From: Wurfbainia villosa
Lineage: Eukaryota > Streptophyta > Magnoliopsida > Zingiberales > Zingiberaceae
Reading direction: 5' to 3'
Length of the DNA stretch: 64,000 nt
Assembly: GCA_025175895.1 (NCBI GenBank)
Contig: CM046004.1
Coordinates: forward strand, 15,177,011 to 15,241,010
Shown here: positions 43,894 to 54,078 of the stretch, one piece after another
How the letters are laid out: each line of letters starts with the position of its first letter
Position numbering within the stretch: position 1 is the stretch's first letter
The notes under the pieces: generated by a model
What the model saw: the letters and a program-made list of their open reading frames with translations, nothing else
Databases searched by the model: none
Told to the model about the DNA's origin: nothing
Translations under genes and position numbers: made by a program

Positions 43894-45210
43894 TCAATCA
43901 GTCCTAATAATAAGCTCCTTTTTATCAAGATAATAAATCTTTAAGGCTTCCAGTGAATTCATAACGACATGAATTTCGACGTCTATGGTGGACTTTACTG
44001 GGGAGAATTTTCCACTAGCATAGACACAAATTCTTTCAGTGGTTTTGGGGTCATATTTGTCTTCTTTCCATTTGCAAATGCCACCCCATTCCTCCATACA
44101 TCCGTCAACTTCTAGTATGATAAAACATTCTTCTGGAGGAACTTCTAGCTTAGGCAGTTTCTGGACGATTTCTTTGATCTTCTTTACCAGAGGCCAATCC
44201 TGTGAATTTAAACGCTTTTCGCTTATTGGGCTAGTTTTTGAGTATAATGGGCTCAGTAATTGGTTAAGGTTAGGAATGTAATTCCTGACATAATTAAGAA
44301 TGCCCAGCCAGGAACGCATACCTTGCTTTGTCATTAAGGTTTCATCCTTGATGTCTGCAATTTTTGTAATTATGTGGGGTTGAAGCTTGATTTTGCAGTT
44401 CCCTAGTATTTCTCTTAAGAATTCAATTTCTAGGACTGCTACTTTCATCTTCATTGGGCTTAAAACAAGCCCATTTTGCTAGCAGATTTTTATCATTGTC
44501 TTTAGGTGTTGTATATGCTCTTCTTCACTTTGTGAGAATACTAGAATGTCATCGATGTAAATGGCAATGAAATCCTTTGTTTCGTTAAAACAGTTGTCCA
44601 TCTTTCTCTGAAAAATTACAAGAGTATTCTTCAAGCCGAATGACATTACTAACCACTCATAAAGACCGTCTGGAACCCAGAAGGTTGTCCATTCAATAGA
44701 CTTCGGATGCATAACTATCTGGTGAAAGCCACTTTTGAGGTCAAATTTCGAGTAAATCTTACTTTTATCGACCTTTTGGAGAATCATATTGATTCCAGGC
44801 AGGCTATATTGATCCTTGTTTGTTACGTCATTCAAGCGTTTGTAATTGAAGACCATCCACTCCTTTCCTTTGACTTCCCTTCCAGTTCTTGGATCTATGG
44901 TGGTGCATGCGTTAACAATTATTGTCGTAGTCCAATTTCTACTCTTGTTGGGTCTTATAATTCCCAGCTTAAGTAGGGATGTTACATGCTTTGTAAATGC
45001 TTCTTTCTGGTTTGGAGTTAGGTGCTTTAGTGGTCTATCTTCGATGGTGAAATTTGGATTATTTATATCTAGTTGGCATAGAATCTGATTTTTTAACCAA
45101 TGTAGGAGAGGATTCTCTCCTATATATCCCTGGTCCTTTAGTTCCTTGAGTAAATGTCCAAACTGCTCTTTGAAGCTTTGGGATGATTGTCCAATGGAAT
45201 AATAAATCAT
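43894..45210 (-). pseudogene. EPRV block: reverse transcriptase and RNase H, copy 1
   Basis: 45210-44479 encodes a caulimovirid-type reverse transcriptase: KLGIIRPNKSRNW, NYKRLNDV, YSKFDLKSGFHQIVMHP, the catalytic YIDDILVFS, and EEHIQHLKTM. 44454-43894 is the connection and RNase H: WLGILNYVRNYIPNL, VDGCMEEWGGI, CVYASGKF and EIHVVMNSLEALK. A stop between the two at about 44477 interrupts the frame. Close relatives are badnaviruses. These proteins would copy the viral RNA into DNA; the interrupted, incomplete locus cannot do so. Confidence 0.92.
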
Positions 45211-45856
45211 TTCCTTGATATGGATGTATTCATCTTTTTCTAAATCAAGCTCTTCGATAGCTGCAGCTATAATGACGAAGGATAACGTATTAATAATAGA
45301 AGGTTACCACATTTCGTTCTATGCGTACGCCTCCATGCATGACCCTGATAAAGTTGCAGCCGATGATCATCTGAATTTTGTCACCAAGTATCATTGAAAA
45401 GTTGTAAGTATATGGGATCCTGAAGATGTTTTCACCAATAAACATGCATCCTTGCTTCAGCTTCATTTTGGTCATTTGTTGCAAATTTATCCCACTAAAG
45501 TGCACTATGAAGGTATTGTCTTCCAATGCTTCCTTAGGGACTGAGTTTTGGTCAACGCAGCATGTGATTGCTCTGGTATCAAGAATAGCATTTAGGGAAA
45601 ATTTGGGAATTCCTGGTATCTCCATTTCAACTTGGAGATTATAAAGCATATTTTATCTCTTGTGCTGCTGTAATTTTCTGAGTTGTTTCTTATATAGCAT
45701 GTTTGCCATTTTAGTTTCATCTTCGTTAATCATTATACCCTTTCCCTTTTCTAATGTAGAGAAATCCTTTTCCATCTCTTGTTCAAGCAATTCCTTATAT
45801 CGGGTTTTGTAGTAAGCAACTTCCTCTTGTAGCCTCTCAATTTCACCATTGCACAA
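45211..45856 (-). pseudogene. EPRV block: aspartic protease and preceding coiled coil, copy 1
   Basis: 45649-45290 has the retropepsin-like LNAILDTRAITCCVD. The family's D-T-G active site reads D-T-R here, so the enzyme is probably inactive. MIIGCNFIRVMHGGVRIE then resembles the C-terminal protease strand. Upstream, 45856-45653 is a charged coiled-coil segment (RLQEEVAYYKTRYKELLEQE). A short frame break separates the protease from the reverse transcriptase. Confidence 0.8.
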
Positions 45857-46261
45857 TATTGTTGCTCCTGTATTAATCTGTTATGAAAAATTGGAGCTGG
45901 AGAAGGAGCTACAGATACCTCTTTCTTGAAGCAGTATGGCTCACAGAGGTTGCATGTTGTTACTAAACACTCAGGGCGATGGATTCATGCCCTTGCCATA
46001 GTAGCTCTTTTGCAGCAGGTGTATTTTTCGGGTTGGGAGGGGGGGGGGTTTAACATTTTCATTCAGATGTCGTTTATGCTCACAATTGTATTGTTCAGTG
46101 GTTACCTTGACTTGAGGGCAATATCCACCTTCTACCTGTCCAAGCATGCAAATATTTTCATGAAAGGTTAAGGTTTGAATGGACCTGTGGAGGTCTTCAA
46201 AATATTCTTCTCCTTCGGAGATACTAAAAATTGCATCACTCCGTGCTTCTCCCTCTTGGAC
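45857..46261 (-). pseudogene. EPRV block: region after the coat zinc knuckle, copy 1
   Basis: The minus strand encodes EGEARSDAIFSISEGEE, FHENICMLGQVEGGY and a cysteine pair further on (part of a second zinc-finger-like region, better kept at 49016-49507 as HCPECLVTTC). It precedes the protease in the viral sense. It includes a short frame break in a G run near 46040. Confidence 0.7.
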
Positions 46262-46455
46262 AGGTAAAAAACTGTTGGTATTACACAAATTAGGCATTGC
46301 AAAAGGATAAGTCCTAACTTGTATGACCAAAACTAGTAAGGAACTACCCGATTTATGAAACCTATTGAATGTCCGAAACTTGGGAAAAGACAATACAAGA
46401 GTGGTATGAAAACTCTCGAACACCTAATCTATAATACCTTGACCTTGCGAATGGG
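46262..46455 (+). pseudogene. EPRV block: end of leader and start of ORF1 (copy 1)
   Basis: Plus-strand copy of 52005-52205. ATG at 46369 opens SETWEKTIQEWYENSRTPNL-like sequence, which is lost after about 46455. Orientation is opposite to the block on its left, so an inversion junction lies at about 46261. Confidence 0.75.
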
Positions 46456-46800
46456 TTAAGCCAATCTTCATCGTCATCATGAGAGGAGTCCCAGATCGGT
46501 GCATCCTCGTAGGAAGTGCTTGAGAGAGACCCGCTAAATATTGAATATGTTCGAGGAAGTCATCCTCAGATTCCGAATAGTAGCAGTTTCAGTTAGTTTG
46601 CGCACCATAATAACTGGATTGGAATCTCCTTCATACCGCAGGCATTCATCATATTCCTCGTCGTTAACATAAGTGAAAACTCCTGGCTTTGATTCTATTA
46701 AGACCGCTAGAGTGTAGGAAGAACATAAATCCTATTCATCAGTTTCATCCTTCTCGTTACTTTCCACTGGCTTTGAAATAGAATATCCAAGCTTAAAAAG
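46456..46800 (-). pseudogene. EPRV block: N-terminal polyprotein segment, copy 3
   Basis: The minus strand shares SEDDFLEHIQYLAGLSQALP with 36780-36835 and extends it with TYVNDEEYDECLRYEGDSN-like sequence. Stops are present. The function of this part of the polyprotein is unknown. Confidence 0.6.
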
Positions 46801-47396
46801 GTTAATGGAAACAAAAACAGAACAACAAATCTACTCTATAAGTACTGTGACCTCCTCTTATAATCCACCACAGGATACAATTATGGCCCCCTTGGTTATC
46901 CTCCAGCAACAAGGAATGATACAGGGCCCTCACGACCTACACCACCTATATTTGAGCAAAATGCCCCGAATACAAGATTCCGTGGAGGTATGAATAATGA
47001 AATGTGGACGTTCCCTTCGGCTCAGCAACAAGGGTGAGCAATATTGTTATTCCTGAATAGTTGGGCTTATTTCATGATGTATTTTCAAGATGGGAATCCA
47101 TCACTCTGAACCATGTTGTAGCCCAAGGATTCACTGACCCAAGAGATAAGGTGGAATATATGGAAAATCTTCTTGGAGAGATAGAAAAGCTAACATGGAT
47201 ACAATGGAGAATGACGTATTCCACTGAATATGATGCATTAGTCACTGCGATTGTAGGAAGATGGGGAATGCAGAATGTTCTATCACAAATGAGAAGAATA
47301 TTTTCATCAGAAGACCCCACTCTCGGATCAACAGTGATACAAGGTGCAGCCTATAGGGACCTGGAAAAAATATCCTGTGACAATGTCAAGAATATA
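46801..47396 (+). pseudogene. EPRV block: coat-protein region, N-terminal side
   Basis: Plus-strand frames 46805-46993 and 47061-47423 encode a Pro/Gln-rich linker, then WESITLNHVVAQGFTD, KVEYMENLLGE and RRIFSSEDPTLGSTVIQG. This is the coat region of badnavirus-type polyproteins. At about 47396, after ..CDNVKNI, sequence flips to the minus-strand reverse transcriptase. Confidence 0.8.
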
Positions 47397-48474
47397 ATGG
47401 GCTCAGTAATCGGCCAAGGTTAGGAATGTAGTTCCTGACATAATTAAGAAGGCCCAGCCAGGAACACATACCTTGCTTTGTTATTAAGATTTCATCCTTG
47501 AAGTCTACAATTTTTGTAATTATGTGGGGTTGAAGCTTGATTTTGCAGTTCCCTAGTACTGCTCCTAAGAATTCAATTTCTGGGACTGCTACTTTCATCT
47601 TCGTTGGGCTTAAAACAAACCCATTTTGCTGGCAGATTTTTAGCATTGCCTTTAGGTGTTGTACATGCTCTTCTTCACTTTGTGAGAATACCAGAATGTC
47701 ATCGATGTAAATGACAATGAAATCCTTTGTTCCCTTAAAACAGTTGTCCATCTTTCTTTGAAAAATTGCAGGAGCATTCTTCAAGCTGAATGATGTTACT
47801 AACCACTCATAAAGACCATATAGAACCTAGAATGTTATCCATTCAATAGACTCCAAATGCATAGCTACCTGGTGAAAGCCACTTTTGAGGTCAAATTTCG
47901 AGTAAATCTTATTTTTACTAACCTTTTGGAGAATCGTATTGATTCCAGGCAGGCTATATTGATCCTTGTTTGTTATGTCATTCAAGCGTTTGTAATTGAA
48001 GACCATCCGCTCCTTTCCTTTGACTTCCCTTCCAATTCTTGAATCTATGGTGGTGCATGAGTTAACAATTATTGTTGTAGTCCTGTGTCTACTCTTGCTG
48101 GGTCTTATAACTCCCAGCTTAAGCAGAGTTGTTACATGCTTTGTAAATGCTTCTTTCTGGTTTGGAGTTAGGTGCTTTAGTGATCTATCTTCGATGGTGA
48201 AATCTGGATTCTTGATGTCTAGTTGACATAGAATCTGATTTTTTGACCAATGTAGGAGAGGATTCTCTCCTATATATCCCTAGTCCTTTAGTTCCTTGAG
48301 TAAAGACCCAAACTGCTCTTTGAAGCTTTGGGATGATTGTCCAATGGAATAATAAATTATTTCCTTGATCTGGATGTATTCATCTTCTTCTACATCAAGC
48401 TCTTCGATAGCTGCAGCTATAGTGATGGATGGTAACACATTAATAACAGTTAAATTCTTATAGAAGGTTACCAC
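47397..48474 (-). pseudogene. EPRV block: reverse transcriptase, copy 2
   Basis: Near-copy of 44300-45245 on the minus strand. It has YIDDILVFSQSEEEH, KNAPAIFQRKMDNC and WLGLLNYVRNYIPNL. A stop near 47830 and further ones break it. RNase H is not attached here; it lies inverted at 49978. Confidence 0.88.
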
Positions 48475-49015
48475 ATTTCCTTCTATGCGTACGCCTCCAT
48501 AAATGACTCTGATAAAGTTGCAACCGATGATTATCTAAATTTTGTCACCAAGTATCATTGGGAAACTGTAAGTATATAGAATCTTGAAGATGTTTTCACT
48601 AATAAACATGTGTCCTTGCTTGACTTCATTTTTGGTCGTTTGTTGCGAATTTATCCTTGAAGTGCACTATGAAGGTATTGTCTTCAATGCTTTCTTAGGG
48701 ACTAAGTTTAGTCAACGCAACATGTAGTTGCTCATTATTAAGAATAGCCTTTAAGGAAAATCTAGGAATTCCAGGAATCTCCATTTCAACTTGGAGATTA
48801 TAAAGCATATTTTTGACTAGTCTGGGTCCCTGTATCTCTTATGTCGCTATAATTTTTTGAGTTGTTTCTTCATATAGCATGTTCGTCGTCTCATTTTCTT
48901 CTTCATTAAGCATTATACCCTTTCCCTTTTCTAATGTAGAGAAATCCTTTTCCAGCTCTTGTTCAAGCAATTCCTCATATAGGGCTTTGTAGTAGGCAAC
49001 TTCTTTTTGTAGTCT
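48475..49015 (-). pseudogene. EPRV block: protease region, copy 2 (heavily decayed)
   Basis: Same order as 45211-45856, but with more deletions; the protease motif cannot be read in one frame. A phrase AGTCTGGGTCCCTG near 48820 is not in copy 1. Confidence 0.65.
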
Positions 49016-49965
49016 TTAAATTTCACCGTTGCACCATGCTATATAATATTGTTGTTCCTGTATTGATTTGTTAGGAAAAATTGGAGCTGGAGAAGAAGGA
49101 GCTACGGGTACCTCTTTCTTGAAGTAGTATGGCCCACTGAGGTTGCAGGTTGTTACTAAACACTCAGGGCAATGGATTTGTACCCTTGCCATAGTAGCTC
49201 TTCTGCAGTAGGTGTATTTTTCGGGTTGTGGGGGGTAAACATTTTCATTCAGATGCCACTTATGCACACAATTGTATTGTGCAATGGTTACTTTGACCTG
49301 AGGGTGGTATCCACCGTCTACCTGTCCAAGCATGAAAATATTTTCATGAAAGGTTAAGGTTTGAATGGATCTGTGGAGGTCTTCAAAATCTTCTTCTCCT
49401 TCGGAGATACTAAAAATTGCATCACTCTGTGCTTCTCCCTCTTTGACGGATAGGATGTCGCAATCTTCAGGGATGTCAAGTTGTTCAAACATTGCAACTT
49501 GCATCACTCTGTGTTTCTTCTGTCACTAGGGCATTCTCTAGCAAAGTGTCCTTCTTGCCCACATAAATAACATATGCACCTCTTATTTCTGACTAAGTGC
49601 TTTCTTTTCTCTATTCTTGCACGGGATTCATGTGGCTTGCCTTTATAGGTTCTGCTTCGTCGGATGTCATATTTCTTCTATCCTTTGTAATACCCCGGTA
49701 GAGTAATTTGATTGTAGAAGGACAAGTTCTTTGGGGATATTTTGAAGGTTGCATCCTTGCATTCTTGTTCCAAAAACTTATAAGCGAATAGGATCCTTGG
49801 GATTACCCCGACTGCGAGGCCAGAGTTTTTTTCATCAAATGAAGCATTAATTCTATTTCTCAAATCTCCAGACATTTTAAATCAGAATTTTTTGGATAAT
49901 TCTGACCCTGTGAATAGTCTTCCAGTCTTTGAGGCTAATCTCATGTAATCATTCGTATACTGGAT
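49016..49965 (-). pseudogene. EPRV block: coat C-terminus with zinc knuckle, second zinc-finger region (copy 2)
   Basis: From 49965 downward: NDYMRLASKTGRLFTG, ASFDEKNSGLAVGVIPRI, FLEQECKDATF, then a basic stretch and a CCHC knuckle, CYLCGQEGHFARECP (about 49540-49590), the RNA-binding finger of the coat region. Next come EGEAQSDAIFSISEGEE and IHCPECLVTTCNLSGPY, a second cysteine-rich segment. There is a stop near 49880 and another just after the knuckle. Confidence 0.85.
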
Positions 49966-49977
49966 TATAACTAGCCT

Positions 49978-51014
49978 AACAGGCAAAAAACATTTAAATT
50001 CACAGGATTGGTCTCTGGTAAAGAAGATCAAAGAAATCGTCCAGAAACTGTCTGAGCTGGAAGTTCCTCCAGAAGAATATTTTATCATACTAGAAGTTGA
50101 CGGATGTATGGGGTGACATCTGCAAATGGAAAGAAGGCAAATATGACCCCAAAACTACTTAAAGAATTTGCGCCTATGCTAGTGGAAAATTCTCCCCGAT
50201 AAAGTCCACCATAGACGTCGAAATTCATGCCGTTATGAATTCACTGGAAGCCTTAAAGATTTATTATCTTGATGAAAAGGAGCTTATTATTAGGACTGGC
50301 TATCAAGCCATAATCAGCTTCTTCGGCAAATCAACCAACAATAAGCCTTCCAGGGTTAAGTGGATAGGATTCACCGACTACATCACCAGCATAGGGATTT
50401 CCATTCATTTTGAACATATTGACGGAAAGGATAATCAATTAGTCGATGCATTATCTCGTTTAATAAATTGTCTTCTTATTACAGAATGGCTGGAAGGGAC
50501 CCTGAGCAAGCTGGAACTCGTGGTATCATCCCTTCAAGAGATAAAGGAAAAACCCTTCCAGGGAGCTCAAGCGCAAATGACCAAAGTTCTCAGCAACCTT
50601 TGCAACTTGTTGAACAATACCAACAATTGATGCAAGCCCTATACAAGTTCCCCTACAACCTCCAGACAGAAGACGACATCACACAAAAGCTCCATGACCT
50701 ACAACGAGGCGGCAATAAAGCCACAAATGCACTTCAATAGCTTAGACTGATACACTCATTAAAGAAATATGAGTGCCAACAGAGAAGAACCAAAGATAAC
50801 TAGTGGTCTGATTGGTATCCAGCTACTAGGCAAGTGGATGACCAATTAAAGCAAACCGCCAACCTACTACAGGACGCCTGCAGGAGGACGACATCTTTCA
50901 AATTGTAGCATGTGATGCTTCGCGGAAGTGGTGGACTGTGAGGACAAAGCTTTAACCACTAGTTATCATGTTTGTACGAAAAAGAAGGATTGAGCCTCGA
51001 GGAGTCGTCATTCC
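49978..51014 (+). pseudogene. EPRV block: RNase H, polyprotein end and intergenic region (plus strand)
   Basis: 49985-50740: KKIKEIVQKLSELEVPPEE, a deletion near 50105, then MNSLEALKIYYLDEKELII and YITSIGISIHFEHIDGKDNQL. A tail follows with LSKLELVVSSLQEIKEKPF, overlapped in another frame by SSANDQSSQQPLQLVEQYQQ. The polyprotein seems to end near 50740. The intergenic region runs to 51014, where a hAT MITE is inserted. Confidence 0.82.
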
Positions 51015-51557
51015 CAAGGTTTTAAATATCGAGCTTTATTGAAGTTTTGGTCAGTGACTGGAACGATACAATTTCGATATCGTATCATGCGTGCCAATAC
51101 TGTTTCGATAATATAAATTAATTAATAATTTATAATTTAATTAATTTATATTATATATAAAATTTTAATTAATAATTTATTTATTTATAATTATATATAA
51201 TTTATATATTAGTTAATTATATAAATTCAATTTTCAATTAATCGCGGATCGGGATCGGGATCACGATCGTGATCCCGCGATCGCGCGGTGAGCGCGATGG
51301 CGATCCCGAGCGTGCTCGGTGCTCACAATCCCGAGCGCGCGCGACGATCACCGCCTCGGCGTCGTCGTCGCCTTGCCTTCGCCATTGTTTCCAGGTACGC
51401 TTCTTCCCTTCTCCTCCGTCGTCGGTGCTGCTTCCCTTCTCCTCCATCGTCGGTGCGCGTGCTTTACCGAAATCTCGTGCGTGTTCCGTTTCGGTCCCAC
51501 GTCGAAACGAAACGTTTTGTCAGTTTCACCCGATACGAGTTGACTTTTAAAACCCTG
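51015..51557. mobile_element. hAT-type MITE inserted in the EPRV intergenic region
   Basis: Ends CAAGGTTTTAAA and, as reverse complement, CAGGGTTTTAAAAG. Flanks are GTCATTCC (51007-51014) and GTCCTTCC (51558-51565), an 8-bp duplication with one later change. The uninterrupted viral copies at 35560 and 43190 (reverse orientation) contain GTCCTTCC once, which shows the empty site. The left half is AT-only-like. The right half (51240-51400) is GC-rich, with the palindrome GGGATCACGATCGTGATCCC. No gene: the Arg/Ser-rich frames are composition artefacts. Confidence 0.9.
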
Positions 51558-51565
51558 GTCCTTCC

Positions 51566-51905
51566 TACTATTACAAAACCATGAGCGCCCCCTGGTTTGG
51601 CGCCCCTGGTTTGTATAGAATAGCTGTAAAGGTGTAGTAGTGGAGAGTAAGATGAGACGTCGATGGGGCCCAATGAGCACCCGATCTCTCTTCCCCCTTC
51701 TATATAAACACCTTAGTTCTCTTTGCAGAACAACAAGAGCAAATCCCCACAAGTTCTACTCAGAGTTTGAATCCTCCAGTCTTTCGTGTTTGCAATCAAG
51801 CTCTATATTTTGTAAGTCCTTTTGTCATTTCAAGCATTGTCTACTTAGTGTCTATCTCTGTTTGAAGTGCTTATACTATACCTGGGTAAATCTCTAATAT
51901 CATAG
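51566..51905 (+). promoter_or_regulatory. EPRV promoter and leader (plus orientation)
   Basis: An as-1-like GATGAGACGTCGATGGG (51651-51667), TATA box TATATAAACA (51701-51710), and a leader starting about 25-30 bases downstream with TCAGAGTTTGAATCCTCC. It ends at TGGGTAAATCTC followed by a worn primer site (TAATATCAT where the other copy has TGGTATCAG). The primer site of this copy is therefore degraded. Confidence 0.75.
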
Positions 51906-52139
51906 CCATTTTTATAATGCTAGCTTAAACGCTTTAAGGAACATGTATTCATAAGGAAGGGTTGTAGAAAGCAATCTTCTCTTGTTAGGCCAATAAACTA
52001 TTGGTATTACGCAAACTAGGCATTGCAAAAGGACAAGTCCTAACTTGGCAATTAGGGAAGAGGAACCCTAAGTAAGTCCAAGGGCACACTTGTATGAGCA
52101 AAACTAGTAAGGAACTACCTGGTTTATGAAACCTATTGA

Positions 52140-52571
52140 TTGCCCGAAACTTGGGAAAAGGCAATACAAGAGTGGTATGAAAACTCTCGAACACTTAACC
52201 TAGAATACCTCGACCTTATTTCCTCCACAAAAGTATCCACAAACCAACTAGCCAACAACCTTGTTGTAATCTATGATAGAACCTGTCTATCTTCCCGTGT
52301 TCATTTGAAAAACTTTAAACTCATCTTAGAAAAATGTCAGGCTCTTGAGAAAGAAGTCCAAAAACTTAAAATTGCTTTGAAAAATCTAACTATTGTCTAT
52401 ACGGACAATAAGCCTTTGTCAAAGCAAGAAGTTCATGAGCTGGTTGCTGAAATAGCAAAGTAGCCAATACGTATTGAAGAAGAGGCGTTAAGGTTAACCG
52501 AGAACCTTAACAAGAAAATTGATAGAGTGGAAAGCCTTCTTCGCAAGCTGGAAAAATGGACTGCTTCATGA
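52140..52571 (+). pseudogene. EPRV ORF1-like gene (start codon lost, one stop)
   Basis: Encodes PETWEKAIQEWYENSRTLNL, then a coiled-coil-like charged region (LEKCQALEKEVQKLKIALKN). An in-frame TAG lies at about 52461 and the true end is TGA at 52569-52571, which overlaps the next ATG (ATGA). This is the arrangement of badnavirus ORF1/ORF2. The initiation codon is TTG here, ATG in the copies at 46369 and 53320. ORF1 of badnaviruses is a virion-associated protein of unclear function. Confidence 0.82.
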
Positions 52572-52917
52572 GTGATCATATTCTGACAAGAAACACTAAA
52601 GCGTACAAAAGTGTTGTCAAAGCTACTAAGCAAATTGAATCATCAGCAGTATGGTTTGCTAAGCCAAGTGAATTCCAGGGCTCTAATTCTGGAAATTCCG
52701 CTATTATCCGCCAAAATAATACACAAATTCAGCTACTAGTTCAAATAGTAAAGGGCATAAGAGACATCCAGACGGATCTCAAGACTCTCCTAGAGCAAAC
52801 TAAAAGCAGAGTCACAACAACCACCATATCATACGAATTTGTGGATAAACTGAAGAACTTATCCTTAGGCCCTTCAGAAAAGCCTAAGGAAGAGGTCCTA
52901 TGTAATATCCCGGTATA
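52568..52917 (+). pseudogene. EPRV ORF2-like gene (truncated by a junction)
   Basis: The ATG at 52568 overlaps the ORF1 stop by ATGA. The product starts MSDHILTRNTKAYKSVVKAT and has a coil (IVKGIRDIQTDLKTLLEQ) and a VDKLKNLSLGPSEKP tail, matching the size and layout of badnavirus ORF2, a small nucleic-acid-binding, virion-associated protein. After EEVL the sequence switches to coat sequence on the other strand, so the last residues are lost. Confidence 0.78.
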
Positions 52918-53295
52918 GAAATTTGATTGCAGAAGGACAAGTTCTTTAGGGATCTTTTGAAGGTTGCATCCTTGTATTCTTGTTCCAAAAACTTATAAGC
53001 GAATAGGATCTTTGGGATTACCCCGACTATGAAGCCAAAGTATTTTTCATCAAATGAAGCCTTAATTATATTTCCCAAATCTCTAGGCATTTTAAACCAA
53101 AATTTTTCGGATAATTCCGGCCCTGTGAATAGTCTTCCAGTCTTTGAGGCAAATCTCATGTAATCATTCATATACTGGATTATATTCTTGACATTGTCAT
53201 AGGATAATTTTTCTAGGTCCCTGTAGGCTGTATCCTGTATCACTGTTGATCCTTGAGTGGGGTCTTCTGATGAAAATATTTTTTTCATTTGTGAT
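52918..53295 (-). pseudogene. EPRV block: coat-protein region, C-terminal side (minus strand)
   Basis: Minus-strand frame 53288-52884 encodes KKIFSSEDPTQGSTVIQD, RFASKTGRLFTGPELS, EKYFGFIVGVIPKI and YKFLEQEYKDATF. It continues the type of sequence seen at 46801-47396 and overlaps 49680-49960. It is one of the longest uninterrupted viral frames in the window, but it lacks both ends. Confidence 0.82.
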
Positions 53296-53480
53296 TACCC
53301 GGTTTATGAAACCTATTGAATGTTCGAAACTTGGGAAAAGACAATACAAGAGTGGTATGAAAACTCTCGAACACCTAACCTAGAATACCTCGACCTTATT
53401 TCCGCCACAAAAATATCCACAAACCAACTAGCCAACAACCTTATTGTAATCTACGATAGAACCTGTCTATCTTCCCGTGT
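53296..53480 (+). pseudogene. EPRV block: ORF1 start (copy 3), right edge of the viral sequence
   Basis: The ATG at 53320 opens FETWEKTIQEWYENSRTPNL and continues to CLSSRV. After CTATCTTCCCGTGT the viral similarity stops (52300 continues TCATTTG) and host sequence begins inside a tandem duplication. Confidence 0.8.
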
Positions 53481-53718
53481 GTTGATGTGGGGTAGGTTTT
53501 TATGATCGATTTGGCCAATTCGATTGGATCAGTAAATCATAGGATTTGGTTCCCTAATTGGTTCTAGTTTCGAGTTTCAAAGCATTAATGTAAACTTCCC
53601 GTGTGTTGATGTGGGGTAGGTTTTTATGATCGATTTGGCCAATTCGATTGGATCAGTAAATCATAGGATTTGGTTCCCTAATTGGTTCTAGTTTCGAGTT
53701 TCAAAGCATTAATGTAAA
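53471..53718. repeat. Perfect 124-bp tandem duplication at the virus-host boundary
   Basis: Copies 53471-53594 and 53595-53718 are identical, starting CTTCCCGTGTGTTGATG and ending AAAGCATTAATGTAAA. The first ten bases are viral (ORF1) and the rest is host-like, so the duplication happened after integration. No gene in it. Confidence 0.92.
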
Positions 53719-54078
53719 CTATGTTAATTTGTTGTAATATCATGCTCACACTTAAATGCTTATCAGAGACTTCCTCTCATTATTCCTTGTAGTTTCCCCT
53801 CATTATTACAAGAATAAATACTTTGATGGTGCATTTTGATAAATAATTAGGGTCGCACATTGCCTTTTTTTTTTAAGGTGATTCTAAGAGATACTTCTAA
53901 CCTTTCCAGTTGCACTGTAAGATTAATACATGTATAAACAACAAGAAAATGGAGAGTTGATTTACACAATTATGCACACCCTTAATTATCATTTTATTTG
54001 CACACCGTCAACTGTATGAATTTTAATTTAAATGTTTATACACACACTTGCTTAAATAGAGCAACCAATCAATCTTGT
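53719..54078 (-). other. 3' side of the F-box gene
   Basis: AT-rich host sequence downstream of the F-box stop codon, presumably 3' untranslated and flanking DNA. No repeat or frame was recognised. Confidence 0.5.
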
